This document shows positions 21,436 through 36,800 of a stretch of 64,000 bases of DNA, in pieces. The notes under the pieces were generated by a model. It ran no database searches, was not told where the DNA came from, and worked only from the letters and a program-made list of their open reading frames with translations. The DNA comes from Echiichthys vipera. Its lineage: Eukaryota > Chordata > Actinopteri > Perciformes > Trachinidae. A program made the translations under genes and the position numbers. Each line of letters opens with the position of its first letter. Position 1 is the stretch's first letter. The stretch lies in contig OY829648.1 in the NCBI GenBank assembly GCA_963691815.1, positions 18,319,021-18,383,020 on the forward strand, written 5' to 3'.

Positions 21436-21441
21436 AATAAA
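21436..21441 (+). promoter_or_regulatory. lim2: Poly(A) signal of lim2
   Basis: AATAAA 75 nt after the stop codon, giving a short 3'UTR. Confidence 0.7.
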
Positions 21442-22935
21442 TAGAAATCATAAGACTCCTGTGTGATTTCACTCCGATTCTTAATTCATTGACGGTGTTT
21501 TTTTTTTTTTTTTTTGAACTGTTGACCCTACATCTTACCTTTGTTCCTTATCATACCCAAGGACCACCTGACCCTAGAAAACAATTAGTAAGGGCACCCA
21601 TTATTGATTTCCCTTTTCATTCCTCTGGTGGTTTATGCAACTGATCAGAATAAAAAATTTAAATGTAGTGTATTGTTGTGCTACACTGTGTATAGACCTT
21701 TTCAGCGGAATTCCATTATTAGGCAACAACCTTGGCCCTCGTTAACTTCCTGTCATTCATTCACATGAACTGTAACAGGGGAAAAAAATTAGGACACATT
21801 TAGAATGTTTACGTTAACATCATTGAAACTGTCTATAAGAGATTCTCCACTAGATGGTAGTCTTACGCTACACACAGGAGGCATAAAACACCACTGCTTA
21901 AAGAGTGGATATGTACTGTTGCTTACTCACCTCACAATGAAAACTCTGGCTAACTGGATTTTGAAAAACAGTTACCAGTAGGCTTTTGGAACAAACACCC
22001 AATCCTAAGCACAACTGCTCAGGAGCAGCAATTTAATAGTTATTACTTTGGTCCCTCTAGTGAATCTACTGTAGGTCAATGATAGAATAAGCATATCTTT
22101 AAAATAAAAAGAAGGGGGGTGGTAATAATTAGGGCTGTCAAAGGATTTAAATTTTTAAGTAATCGCACATTTATCTGTTTTAAATAAACTATTTTTCAAG
22201 TTTTTAATACTCTTATCAACATGTGAGTGGACAAATGTGCTTGCTTTATGCAAATTTATGTGGTATTATTACTATCATTATTACAACAATCTCAAACAAT
22301 GACAAATACTGTCCAGAATAACCTCAGAAGGTACCACATATTGACTTTAATGTAACATAACTTAGTAATACAACCAAAATGTAGTATTTATCCATCTATC
22401 CAACAGGGTCTGTCTTTGGTGTTGTCACGAGAATGATTAAATGATTAAATGATTTTTGAGTATTTATATTCTGAATTGAAGTGGCATTAAGAAGAACTTC
22501 CGTTAGCTCTTAATTATTGCGTTACTTCGACAGCCCTAGTAATAATACAATTTGTAGGAGGCGCTAATTTGACCTCTCACTTTTCACACGCGTAATAATC
22601 AGCAAAAAAGCAATGAGTATAAATTAGTATGAAAGTATTCTATTTTCAGACTCAGTCCAATTCACGGTTGAGTTTTAATGCTTCAAAATGTTCAAACCAT
22701 AGATAATCTGAAATGGATTTTTTAAATCTAGATCTTATTAAATGAGGTTAAATATTTCCTGTAATTGTTTTACAACAAACACTGGTGTGAAACAGGTGTG
22801 ATTTGTGAATGTTTTTACTTGTTACCTGTGTCAAAAACTTGATCAAGTTAATTTCCATTCCATTTAATTAAGTATTGTGCATGTACTAAAATTAAAGCAA
22901 ATACACCAAAAATTATTTACGTAGCAACATTTTGA
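21442..22935. other. Convergent intergenic region lim2 / gramd2b
   Basis: AT-rich with a T homopolymer near 21499-21515. It contains the MITE at 22130-22538. No gene seen. Confidence 0.5.
22130..22538. mobile_element. hAT-like MITE (TAGGGCTGTC ends), exact 8-bp TSD
   Basis: Starts TAGGGCTGTCAAAG and ends CTTCGACAGCCCTA. The flanks are identical 8-bp duplications GTAATAAT (22122-22129 and 22539-22546). A 409-bp noncoding hAT-type element; the exact duplication suggests a fairly recent insertion. Confidence 0.88.
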
Positions 22936-25133
22936 TTTATTTTTGAACAATAGCAAAGCCATCTCACAGAGACTACTTTGAATTACACAGAATGCAAATA
23001 AATATATATAGGACCATAGTAGAATTAAGGACATTAACAATTGATACAAAATTATTTACAACACTTTGAATAGTGCAAAACCACACGGATACTGCCCTCA
23101 TTGAAATTCTTGCAATGTGTCCATCTAGGGACAGTGCGTGTGTGCTGCCCCCTGGTGGGGGATTATGAGAACTGACAGTACTGTATATGGCAAGTTGACA
23201 AGAACCTTAGCAAACATAAGATCATGACTATTTTCAAACAGGATGTAGCAAAAGTAAACCCGCTGCTACACCTTGTCAAGTACAGCTTCTTCAACGAAGG
23301 TGATGAAGAGTTATTGAGATTTGGCGTGGATATGCAGTTAGGTTATTTTAAAAAGGGTCATGGGGAGCAATCATTCTGAGAAGCTGAATACAGTAATTAG
23401 TAAAGTCAAGTTAATCTCAATGAAAAATAGTGTTCTTTCTCAAAAGGGACATTTGAGAAACCACCAAAGCTGGGATGCACAATGTGTGGACCCCATCACA
23501 AGCACCAGACTTTGAAATGACAAAAGGAAAATGACGACGGCCTAAAACCACGTGGCAGGTAGTGCCCACCACCCCTGAGTGAAAACAATTTAAAAAAGGT
23601 CTTAGCACCGGCAGATACCACAGAACACCAACTTTGCCATTTCCTAAACCAAACACCACACCTTGAATTGTGACAGGCACAACACATTTTTTAAAGTGCG
23701 CTCGCTCGATTGAGCAGTTTCCTTTCACTCAAATGTTTTTGTTTTTCTTCTTCTTGCACAATTTCTTCCCCACAAACATCAAGCTGCATTTAAAAAAAGC
23801 AGCACACAAAGATAAATTACATTTTTTGCCATGCATAATAATTTGTTGCATACTGAAATTTCTTCTTGGGACCATTGCCATTGAAAACTTGGACCTTAGA
23901 GCGAGTGTGGCTGCAAATTCTCCTCTTCAGGTGACAAGAGTGAATGCATATACAGTTTCAGTCGAAATAACTGAAATAAAAATGTTTTTGCTACTTTAAA
24001 TAACCTGAAAATTCTAAATGCAACTTGGCCTTCAAGAGGAATGTCACAGAGAGAAGCTTGTACTTTTAACACAATGTGGTCAAACTGGTAGACAGTACAT
24101 CAACAGACATCTGAAACAGATGTTAAATCTACTCTTGAAGACCAAAGTTGTACACAAAAACATATCGATGCCTCTGAGACAACCTCTCTGTGTCCTATTG
24201 TATTAAATATTTGTGCATTGATGATGTACTGTATTTATCCACAGCTGAGACTGCAGGAAAAGAAATAACCTCTGAGCATCGATCATTAAACTGGTTTAAA
24301 TCATGCCAAAGATGAGGAAAGTAATACTGCAATAATTACTGATTGGAGAAAGAGAGAAAGGATAAGACCATCAGGAGAGCATCAAGCCTCCATGGGCTGA
24401 TCTGATTTTAAAGGTTCCAGCTATCATAATTTCAACCCACAGCTAATCATGAAGATGTGAACCATTAAGAGAGAAGTACCCGACAGAATTTGAGGACAAA
24501 CTGATTTGTTTTATCCGCTGTTAGATGGCAGATATAACATAATTTTAAAATCATCTCTGTGCACTCATGCAAAAGACGTGCACCGTGTGCATCTTTGGTT
24601 ATGCATAGCACTACGCCTCTGGTTTTGAGGTTCTGTAATAAGCACTACGGCAGGCTAATGCTGATTGGTATAGCCCTGTTCAGATTGCATGCTCGGATAG
24701 AGGAGTCTGTAATGAAGGACGACGGATAACATAAACTTCAAGGTGTCAAACAGGTTCTGTTGGGGGAAAGGTGCCCGTCAACTTGGCTTGTGTGGCACAT
24801 TGCTAAAGTTAGAGCCGTTTGGCTTTGGTTTCACTGACAGACACGCTGCAACCAGGCAGCGTGTGTACGCGATTTGGCTCGGCTCTGTGTGACTAAGTCG
24901 TAGCTTGTCCATTTCTCTCCTGCACTAGGGGGGTGGAGTATAGCCCTTCAAGTTAACAAGTTGTCTCTTAAAATTGCACAAGTTGGCCATTTTTTCCTGT
25001 AGCCAACACCACAGGCCATGTTGGGAGCACGGGTCTTGAGTACATTAAACTTCTCCCACTTCGTTCTGCTCAAAGAGGTCGAAATAATCCTCCAATCATG
25101 GGTCAACCGATCTCTCCTTCAGTCACTTGAGTG
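22936..25133 (-). other. gramd2b: Probable gramd2b 3'UTR
   Basis: Downstream of the minus-strand stop at 25136-25134, about 2.2 kb without any credible exon. It extends to a minus-strand AATAAA (TTTATT on plus, 22936-22941). I saw no closer canonical signal, so a long 3'UTR is inferred. Confidence 0.4.
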
Positions 25134-28100
25134 TTATGTGTCTTGGTACCTATGAAAACACAAGAGGGAACCAGTTAAGAGCAGCATTTCAGAAGCAACC
25201 TAAATAAAGCCCTAACGATACTAAAGTATTTAGTTACTTGAAATGAGGCTGCACCTATGACAGGAATTCATTTGGATTAATTTCTCTCATTTAGAGTCTT
25301 GTGACACTAAGGGCCAGTTTTGAGGTCACTATCAGGGGTGTTTATAATCAGAGAGACTTCTTACCCGCTCTGTAAAGTGAATTCAGGTAACGCCCCTAGT
25401 GATGTCAGCTGTTCCTCCAGGGCCACGATACGTAAACCAATGTAGCCGGAAGACAGCAGCAGCAACACAACCCTGTAACAAACAAACAAAAGATATAAGT
25501 CACATTTACTGCCTTTTCCCTGCCTATGTATTCACTGTGATAAGGGTCATTATCAGCTTATAGCAGGTAAATAGAGAACAATAGCTAAGCACTGCCAGAA
25601 AAAACACTGGAGGCCGACTTAATTAATGGGTTGATAAACTAGTTCGCAAAAAAACATAAAAAGTTGGCAACCCTGCATTTTCTATTTTTGTAATGAGATC
25701 CTACAAGATCACCTGGTCCGTTACCACCACAACAGGTTTTGCAAATTCCTCAGCACTTCCTTTAAAGAGTGTGACTTTGAGAGTGACTGGCAGATTGAGA
25801 TTAGCACATAAGGTATTGGCTTAAAAAAGAAGAAGGGAGGGAGAGAGAGAGCAGAAGACAGAACATGCTACAGAGGTGAAGGGCTACTCACAAAATCAAG
25901 TAAATGAAGAGTAGAGTGTTGAGGGTGCTGGCCTCTCTCTGAACCAGCAGGGACTTGGCCTTTTCTGTTACGTTCCAAACCCACGATCCACCTGAACCTG
26001 GAAAAAGAAATGTAAACGGAGTATGAATATCAATGTTCTCATGTTTGTCTTTTTTGTACTGTCATTTTTTGCATATTTTGTACAGTCTATGGTTCAATTA
26101 AACAATGTCCAAACAGAAAAATTATCGTAATATCGTGAAAACCATTATAATAAAAATAAATAAATCCTGGGATTCTCTGTAATTATGCAAGATTTAAAAC
26201 AGACATTTTCCAACTAACAATTTCTAAATGTCTGTCTGTATGTGTGCGTGTATATATATATATATATATTACCTGATACTGACAGCTCCTCTGAGGATGA
26301 GCTATCACTTGGCTGCAAGTGTAGACTCCTGAAAGCTGAGCCATTTACATTAGGCACTGCCTCTGCTTTAGGAAGAGCTGGGGGCAGGGGAAAGAAATAG
26401 AATCAATGTCAGCTTGCAGGCTTGAACAGACTTGAGAATGTGAGATAACACTAAAACACTAAAACAAACTGTTAACAGATTTTTACATCACGCATGGCTG
26501 ATAATTAGCATATACTGCAGACATATAATGCATCATGGGTTACACAAAGAAATATTTTTTAAATTTCTCTATCAAGGTGATTCGAAGTACAGGTGACATT
26601 TGTTATATTAACTAGGTTTGCTGTCGCAGGTTAACAGATTTTTTTTAATCTCTGCTCTTGCTTTTTTTATCCATGTGAAGTCGCATTCTATGTATTATAT
26701 TCTCATTTTTCTTGTATTTTTACCTGCAGGTTTTATCATTCATCTTATTTTATGTGAATTTGACACATATATCCTTGTTTTTATGTTCATTCTCTGTCTT
26801 TTTTTATGTATTGCACTTGGTGTCATTTTTAATTTCTTTGTTGTAAAGAACTTTGGACTGCATTTCATATATGAAAGCGGCTAAACAAATAAAGTTACTG
26901 CATATTATTATTAAAGGACTCTCACCTCTGTGTGGTCTGTACAGAGGCTGCTCCTGTAAAGATTGGGACTCAGAGCCATCAAACTGGTCGAAGCTGTCGT
27001 CCAGACTGGACTGGCTGGAGTTCTGTTATAAGAGAGCAAGGAACGCCGTCACAACCTTAACCATCATATCATTCAGGCATATTCACAATTCAGTGGTTCC
27101 TTTGAGCCCTATGACAAAAACGTCTTGCACCTTTTTGAAATATTCAAGTCTCTCACCACAAGTTTGCTCTTATCGAAGCTGTTCTCCGCTGAGGAGAAGA
27201 TAGGGCTACTATTTGTGCTGCAATCCTGTAACAGGGAGAAATGTTGAGATTTTAGATTAGATTGGATAATCTGCATGCTCCGATTGCATTTAGTCAAAAT
27301 ATAAATAAAGAGATATGCAACAAGGTTAAAATAGCAAGGGTGCTCTTTCCATTCTAAAACTCAATTGATTTCCAGAGGACTTCTGAATGACTAAAAACTT
27401 TAGTAGCATTCAACCTGAGCAACTCACCTCTAGCTGAGGAGATACGGAGCGCAGCAGCTGATAACAGGATTCTCTGTTCCGCAGCGACACAAACAGGTAC
27501 TAAACAATGAGAACAAACAGGAATATTAGCCATCTGCTGTGCCTGCAAAACTGAACCATAAAACATACTCACTCATTGACTAGATTACATCTAAACCACA
27601 GTTCAATGCCTACATATGACTTTGAACTTCTCTAGATATCAAACAGACTGTATGGCTATCAGTGTTTACTAAGATGGCTGTGTGGGGCCCAAGGGGAGAA
27701 ACTGACCTTGTCTCCATTTGTGGTGCGAATAGACAAGGCGTTGGGTACCAGTAAAGCAGTGTTCTGCTTCTTCACTATGTGGATACAGGAAACTGGAATA
27801 ACTACCTGCAAGAGCACACAGACGCAAACAGGAGAGGTTATGCAAGTGCAACAATGTTCAGGGTATATAATTAAAAAAAATTAACATTAGGAAAGGGTGG
27901 CAGAGATGAAGTCTACCTTAGTGTCCTTGAGCAGAACTGAGGAGTGGAAACAGGCGTGGGTGTCAGTGATGTACAGCCGACCGTGGTAGGGCACTTCCTT
28001 CTGCAGGGCACAGATGTATGCTGGGAGTGGAGGGGAGCACAAACAGTTAGTTTTATATGGTTCATTCATTGAGTTATTCGCTCTCTGTCTTTACTTTGCG

Positions 28101-30794
28101 TTTACCTACCATGTATCAAGTCTTCACTCTTAGGAATGTCTGGAAACAACTTGTGGAATGTCTTGTTGTGCTTAATGAAACTCTACAAGAGAGAAGTGAA
28201 AAATTAAAACCACATTAACAAAAGGGTGCACTAAACGTACCAGAAAGAGCTGTACTTCCACCTGACAAGAATAATTATCCATTATTCCATCTGTTTATAT
28301 GAAAAGTTGTAGACTTACACTTTGTGTGCCAGTTCCCTCCGTCCTCTCAAAGCCTCTGTTGTCAACATCAAATGTCTGTGACCTGCTGAGATAAAGATCG
28401 CAGTTGTCAATTTACAGGAAGTCTGTGGCTTCAGCAGGTTAGTGTGAAAAGATGTAGAGACACTACATGACTTGCCTACACCTCAGTGTTTTTGGCACGG
28501 TTAAATTAATATTTGAAGATGAACTAATTTATTGTCAAGGGTGTCAAAGGTAGGTGGAAGGTAAGGGAAGTGTTCACCTTGTCCACTATAAAAATTGTTA
28601 GGCTTATTCCATGATGAGACGTCGGTTAGTGTTGATGTTTCTCCTTCCAAAATTATGTTGAAAGTGGTTGGGTAATTACACCGTCACATAGGCAGCAGCA
28701 GGGATGAATACTGCTCCTCACACCAACAAATATCACAAATATACCTTGAACTTTTGAATCATGTGAGAAGACAGTCAGTGCACAACAGCTGTGCAGTCAT
28801 GAGTGTGTCACCACTGAACACCAGCTGAGAGTTCGTGCCGGTCTTGTGATACATGTTCAGAATAGCCTGTGAGTCTCCACTACATCCAATGTGTGATTTT
28901 ATGCATTTCAAAACTGAGATAGTATTTTCTGATGGGACTTTAAGAGTCTGCCAGATTAATTACATACATATAAGTTTTTCAGATTTTAAAAGAAGTTAAA
29001 AAAACGGAAATACGTCTTGATTTGTTGTTTTTTTCTTGTTTAGTGAGGTTTGTTTTTTCTTTTTCTTTTGGTTTCTTTAATTGTTATTTTTTTGTTCTCT
29101 GTTGACTGTATGTCTGTTTTTATAACATTTAAAAATAAAGTATTAAACCTCTGTGTGTGCTTATAAGGGATTTTATTTAACAACAGTGTTTGAGGCCTTT
29201 AAGGCTTTATTTTTAGATCATTTTAGACAGTTGCTGAAAATATCTTTTGGCATTTTGTATAATTCTCACTTTTACCTGATGGCTACTTGTCTGGTGAGGG
29301 TTTTGTGCTGTTGCTGGATCTCGAGCTGAGCCGCCTCCAAGCTCAAGGCTTTCCTGGTCTCCGTCTTCTTGATGCTGCCATTGCTTAAGCTGCTCCGGCT
29401 TTTCTTCACTTTGGCTGGCAGCCCGCCACCACTGCTCTCTACTGGGTAGCTGCTGGAAATGGGAGGGGAAAAAAGGAGATTGATTGTAAAACAGTATTTT
29501 AAATGATGTTGAATCGAAGTTTTCATGTGCCCTTTCAATGGGCATGTGGAATTTCTGTGGGTAGAGCAGAAAGAAAAAAACAGCACAATTAATTGCAATT
29601 TCCCCACTATGTGACTATTAAAAAAGCCAAAAAGTCCCAGCCAGAACACCCACTGATAAAACTTCACCTCTGTAGAAACATACAGTCAAATAAATAAAAT
29701 ACCTAAACAATGAGAATATATTCCAAAAAACAGTGTGGGAATCAACAGCCACCACCTAAATGACCCAAAACACTTCACACTGTCTCTGCAGAGATGCCTG
29801 TCATAATCTCCTGTACCCTACAGAGTATCTTCATCTAGAACTAAAGAACAGTCATAAAAAACGCCACATTTTAAACTGCGCATATGAGGCTTTACATTGA
29901 CTTGGGTCTAGGATTTGGTTACTTATCTTAACTAAATCACTCCATATCTACTCAAATTACAGGCTATGTAATGACTGACATTTGGCAGCCAATGCATTTA
30001 TCTTTAGTGATGCGTTGGGAAAGGTTACACTTTTTCAGAATCAGAAACTTTTATTGATAGACGTTGCGTCAGTGCACTGGTTGTGGCTGTACAAATAAAC
30101 CTCCTGGCTGCTTAACAAGCTGATCTACGTAGGCTAATGCTCTAAAACTGACAAGGCTCTGCAAATAGATCATTTCAATAAATTGTTAAAAAAAAAAAAC
30201 TGTAAAAGGAAGACTGCTTGATTTACAACAGCCAGAGTGTTCTTCAAAGACCATGGCCTGTCCTTGACCAGAAACAAAACCAGCCACAAAATCATTACAG
30301 GAGAAATATGAAACTACACAAGACAAAACACCTTCAACTTAACAAAACTACTAAGACATAAAATAATTAAGATCACCTTACCTTGTAAATTTAGATCGCT
30401 TTGATGAACGAAAACTTATATACCTACTGACAGTAGGCATTTCCTTTACTTATAGAAAACCACCAACTCAAACTGCTCTATAATCTCTAAGCTATATTCA
30501 TGCCATCAAAGCTGAGGATTTCCAAAAAAAAGATGGCACGATTAAAAAAAAAGCCCCAGAAAGATTTTTGGAGTTCTCTTGATGTTTTAAAAAGGTATAA
30601 TCCAAGATGAGTTGCCGTCCTAGTTAAGTCAGGGCCATTTGCTATATCCTGCTAGAAAAAACCTGTTGCTGTATTGTAGTATGAATGTACTGGTAAGAGG
30701 AAGCCACTTTGTGTTGAGAATGGTGTGACACCCCGTAGTGGGAGACGTCAAACTCAGCCACTCCCCCCAGACCCAGAAGCATGAGGGAGCTGTG

Positions 30795-30833
<39 letters not shown>

Positions 30834-33800
30834 GCACGCAAGCAATGGTGCACTACACAGGCACTGACATGTTTAAGAAAACAAGGCCAATCCCATAAAA
30901 TCTTCCACTGAAAAACTCCATCCAACATCAAAATCCTGTCTTGTTGGGATTTGTTCTGGTCGGGTAAAGCAGGATAAAAGACTATAAAAACGGCTCTATG
31001 TGTGAATGAGGAGGTAAAATACTTGTGATGTGCTCAGACTGGCCCGTCTGGCAGGATTTAGGAGTGGTACATTATCTCTCTCTCCCCTTCTGCAATGAAT
31101 CACACCAAGGAGCCAGCAGAACAACACAACCTCAAGTCTTCCTTAAGCACACTAGGGGTGTTAAGAACTTTGACACTAGCTCGGAACAACTAGCAGCATA
31201 ATGTTAAAAACAATATACCTTACAGTACTAAGGGTGGGTACCCAACCATGAACAATGTCTCTACCGTGTCACCTGACTAATTGGAGTAAAGGTCAGAGAG
31301 AAAAAGAAAAACATGAAATGCAGCTTAAGGTGGATACCTTGGAACTCTCTATTAGTATTTTTAGTTTTATTTACTGTATACGTGTGTTTATTTTGATTTT
31401 GTATACATCAAAGCAGTTTGTAAATTGCTGTTTTTAATAAGGTGCTGTTCAAATAAAGGTATTTTCTATTTATATAATTAATACTTGTCATGAAAGCTTA
31501 TGGCTGTTAGTGTTGATTCCTATAAACTAAAATATAAATACCCAAAGCAGCTTCTAAACTTTGGGGTAAGTAACCAAGCTACTGTGGCTGGTGCTTATAC
31601 AAAGGCAACACACCGTGAGAACAATTTTATTATCAGTGCTCAACTGTTGACCAAGTGTATGTCTGTGTTGAAATCTGCTCACCTGACCCATTTCCACTAG
31701 GCATGGGGTTACTGGCAGGGCAATATAGGCAGTATTTAAAGACTATTGACTGTTTGATTTCTCAACAACTTCCTCTTTTCACTAAGGACTAACTGTAACC
31801 ATTAACAAGGTCATGTTGAGGCTGCTTCCGGTAACACTCAGCAGCCACCCGCACTCCTCTGTTCTTTCAGTATGTGCTATATATTTAAACAGCACTCAAC
31901 CGCAGGTTAAGGGCTGAAATTTTTCAACCTATGTTGAGTGAATTCAATCTCTGATGACAGACCATCAGAGTAAAATTATCTGTACCCTCATTACCATTCT
32001 GTTTATTTCATTGCACACAGAGTCTGGCAGTCCTCCACTAAATTCTACTGTGTATAATGTTTATTGCAGAGGTTCCAGACAACACTGGCATGGTCTTTAT
32101 AATACCATGTTCTACAAACACTGACATGCAAAGAATCTAATAATCCAATGTCTAACAGTGAAACAAAATGAAAGTACATTTAATGCCAAGCCTGTCCCAA
32201 TCAAGAACAACCTCTGCCTGTAAGGCCTCAACAGGTAAGTGACAACAATCAGTATAATCACCAAAAAGGTTACTATGTGGGAAAAAAAACGTTATTATAA
32301 AACAAACTATGTACTATGAAAGTGATGTTACCTAATGACCACGTCATATTTACAAAGCAGGAGGTGGCCTTACCTGAAATGGGTGTGTAATGGCCGGGGC
32401 CTTGACCCGTGACCTACTTCCTTGATGGAGCACATGTCATACTGCACAATCAGTGTTGGACCTTGTTGTACCGCCATGTCTAACATTTTATAGCAGGCAT
32501 GGACACATTAAATTCCCTGCAGCAGCAGATTAAATTGAACATGCACAAGGCTATAGGGGCATAGGGTGGGGGCTACGGAACAAACAGCAACATCACATGA
32601 CGTGTTCTGTGAAATAAAAAATGACTGGCCAACACATTCCACCTTCATTCGTTTCTTTATCTGCATTTGTTCTGGCATATCTTAAGGCGACCAGACAAAT
32701 CACTTCATAAGAGTCTTGGCGTCCATTGGCTCAGATATAACCACTGATATGCCGAAACATTTTCCTGGATTTAGGTCTGAGAAAACAGCAAATTAGTACA
32801 ACTTTTTTTCGGGCAAATGGACTGCTGCTCACATTACTTTATGCAATTAAAGAACAGATAAGACTTATGGCCAGATGATAGAAGTATTTTCCCACAGGTC
32901 AGTTGAAACCATTATGTAGCAGACGTCAAACAATAACCATACATTTACTCTGTGTTGCTCAAGTCAGCCCTTCGTTATCTGAGACGTTTCAGAAGTACTG
33001 GCTTAGATCAGAAACTAGACACGCTTGCTTGCCTTACCTTCCCAGATCCGCAGAGAAATGAGAATCGGTCACAGTACCCGGCTGGTACAGCAAGCCTTTC
33101 CCTTTCTCCATGACCAACCAAAGTTTTCCCACAATCTCTAAAAAGCTTGTAGCCAACACTGGTCGAGGCAGCCAAATGAGTAAGGCAGTTCTTTTGCACT
33201 TAGACCCTGAGCGTTGGGAGCCAAATCAAAATGGGTGTAAAGGTCTTTTTTACTGCAGCATTTTAAAACACCAGAGAGCTCAGCATGAGGATAGTGCCAG
33301 AAACACACAGCAGGAAAGAAAATAAGAAAGAGGGGGTGAAAGCAGTAACAAAAAGAAAACTGCTTGGGGTTCGAGCGTGAATTGCCCTCCAAAGCTTTGT
33401 CCTTTCAGAGTCCTTTCTCCATCTGTGTTGTTGTGGAAATGGCTACAACGGTAGGGGGTAGATGGTGGAAATGTGGGGTTGAGAGAAACAGTGCCAGGCT
33501 ATTCTCAGTTCAGAAGGACAAACAACAACATTCAATAGCCTGATGGCTTTAAAAGCAGCCGGCGCAATGTGCATGACAATAGCTAGCTCAAACTCTTTGT
33601 GCATGATGTAAATGGCACTATCACACATACAAGAATAATTGTGTCTAACTGGAGGGAAAATGTGAGAAAAGCTCAGAATATATAATGAAAGGTAGATTAA
33701 TGTAGTACACTATGTACTGTAAATGTAACAGACTATTGTTTTGTTAAAACCTCAGCTGAATACTGCTGTTCAATAGGCTGTTTCTATACCAATGATATCA

Positions 33801-36800
33801 TCCAGGAAACTCAAGCAGACAGATAAAAGTCCAACTGCACTTGTGGCATCAGTCTAAATTTAGCCACCACACATCACTCATTACCTCTCCTGTCTCAACA
33901 CCACCACCTGCCATGTTTTCAGTGGACACCTCTTGGTGTAAAGCAGCAGGATGAATGCTGTGGGAGGCGGTGTTATATATGCACTTTGCCATAATCATAA
34001 TGGCACAGGTTTGGTCCTTGCTACAGCCAGAATTCTTAAGCCTGAAACCAAATTGCCTACTTCCTCGCCAACAGACCACACGTGTCCTGTGCGTACCATC
34101 AATTTCATCAGTCAGTCAATGGTGGATTGCAGGCTATCCATAATTGTCAAAGGCTCAGTTGGTCAATGCGCCACTGCTATATACTGTAACCTTGCTAGAC
34201 ATTTTGTCAAACTCTCCCGAGATCAATTCATCCCGGTGACATTTTAGCAGAAAAAGGTGTGTCCCAGAGGTCCCTTTTTTGGCCCAGCCAGTTACAGAAT
34301 TAACAAATACAATCTGAACAGATAACATCTGTATCAGAATGCTGCCAAGTGGACAAAAGGGGATACTCATTCACATCAAACAAGCAATTCAACATACACT
34401 GCCTGTGAACATTTGCATGAGCAATTCTACCTTTCTCCATTTTATCTACAGATAAAACTGCACAATGCTTGTGAGGAGGCACAAGGGTGCTTTTCACAAC
34501 AGCAAAGTTCATCTTTGTTACCAAACCGCACTTCACCATTGCAGTTAATATGCAGAAAATGTTACTGACAATGGGGTGAGATTTTATCTTTGAAAGTCAA
34601 AAGATGCTGAATTGCACAAAAGAAAATACATGTGTGCAGGCTGATGATATCAAAGAGGGCAGGAAAAGCTCTATTCACTGATCGTAGTTCTTTTAGCAGG
34701 TTCACTAGCAAGTTACATATTAAAAGCTAATAATGGGCTTGTAAAGGCTAGCTAAATATATTCAAATAAACTGGAAACTAGCTTGGACTGAGATTGGAGC
34801 TGATTTCTCCAGCACAGGACATTCCAGTCGGCAAAGCAACCCCTCTGGGTGTAGAGTTATGATGCTTTCATTTGCTGTTCTGAGATGAGACATAAGATCC
34901 CAGGATCCCGCAGACGTCAGTCATACGTCAGCTGTTCAGCTATTGCCGTTAAGATAAAATTGCTTCCTTATAGAATGCCTTTGTCAAAGTTTTCCCACAG
35001 GAAACATTAATAATATGATCTCTGGGTTCACATGTGAAGCTGACAAGTTATACATCTGTATAATCTCTATGAGATGAGTGTGAGAGCACCATCTTCTGGA
35101 GAGCTGTGGGTATTTTATGTGTCATGTGAAAAGCTGACTCCTCTTCATCCAATTACAGCAGCTAATTCAAGAAGCAAAACAGATTGTTGCAGCCGTGCTT
35201 TATCGAGCCAAATTGGACAGCTAAGATATTACAGTTTTTGCAACCATGCACACAGCACGAGTCCAAATCCGTGAATTATCTAGTTTAGTTTTCAAATTTA
35301 TATTGTAACCTACTTTAAAAAGCAGAAACAAACAAATAATTGCTAAAGTGGGAAGATTAAAGACAACCCAAAATATTATTCTGAGTAGGCCTGAAAGGGG
35401 TAATGTGTCTTTGCGTGTATGCATGCATGTGTGTGAGCTTCAATGGAGCAGTCACGAAGGACAGAAAAGCAAGCCAGTGGTCATGGCGAAATAACATGCC
35501 ATTTGTGGCGCCATGCCAGGGCTCAGTCTGCAGGAAAGCCATGTGTTTGTGGCAAATGGAACAAAGTGTGTCTGTGTACATGCTTTACAGAAAAGCTGTG
35601 AGAGTGGGAAGTCATTCAGCCTTGTGCATGCTGCATCTCCCTAAAATTCATCTGTGCTTACTGGACACAGAGACAGAGAGGGTCTTTCTTCAGCGCGGTG
35701 GCTGCTGGAAAATCCCACCTGACTTTAAAATCTTTAAAAGTAATTTGTTGAACACAAGGGGGTCTTGAATTTAAACTATAGTAGAATTTTGTTGAGCCGA
35801 GCTCCTCAGAGCAGCAGGTTGTCAGCTGTAGTCACGTGTAGACCTGAAAACCTGCTACAGGTTACTTTTAATCTGAAATACCTTCTATCTCAAAAATTCT
35901 AAATGTCTTGAATAACAGTAGGAGGGTTCATCTATCATGGAGGGCAGAGTGAATGAAAGAATTGTACAGCAGGTGATTTCTCTGATTAGTAATTTCCTGT
36001 TAATTATTTCCTGCCTACATTTCCATAGTCCATAAATACAGTACGTCATTTGTTTAAGTCAATTCAATTAGTTATTCAGACTTCAGTGATAGATAAATGA
36101 CGTTTTGTCCTCATCTATGTCGCTATGAGTTTTACTGGTGTAGGAAAGTAAAAAATGTTTTCATTTTTCGAGTAAAAAAAGACAAGGTTAATACATTGTA
36201 TGGATGGCAGTAGTAATGCGTACACACTTTCCTGAGGGTGAAACTTTCTGAGAAGAGTGGATTGGAATTTTCCTTGACTGTTTTTCTTACAGGTACTTCA
36301 ACCTTAAAATGTGCAGCTTACCATGACAGTGATGCCAAGGCAAGGAACTAAGTTTTTTCTTAGGGCTGGGCGATAATTCGATCTCATCTCATCTTCAACC
36401 GCTTATCTGGGGCCGGGTCGATAATTTGATATGACCCCTTTTTGTCTTTCACTGGAATTTTATCATGACTGAAACATATCCTAATATCGTGATACACAAT
36501 TACGTGTATATAAGCAGATACTAACTCAAATCTTTCAGAAAATCTGAGGTGAAATATTTTGCGTTCATATTTGGCACTTAAGTACTTATTTTTCATTTGT
36601 TACATAATTTAATTTACACAATAGTATACAAAAACAGGCTTTACCATGTTATTATCTCATATAGACTATTTATTCATACCAGAAAATATGCTATATGGTG
36701 AGATGAAATGAAATTATTCATCTTGGGATAGAAGATTTGAGGCATATTGTCCAGCCCTAATTAAAACAGTAATTTATGTTATTGCAATTACTGCTGCAAT

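Noticed and set aside
35403..35768. 121-codon plus-strand open frame in gramd2b intron 1
   Set aside because: No recognisable domain, starts in low-complexity Cys-Val sequence, no splice or promoter support.
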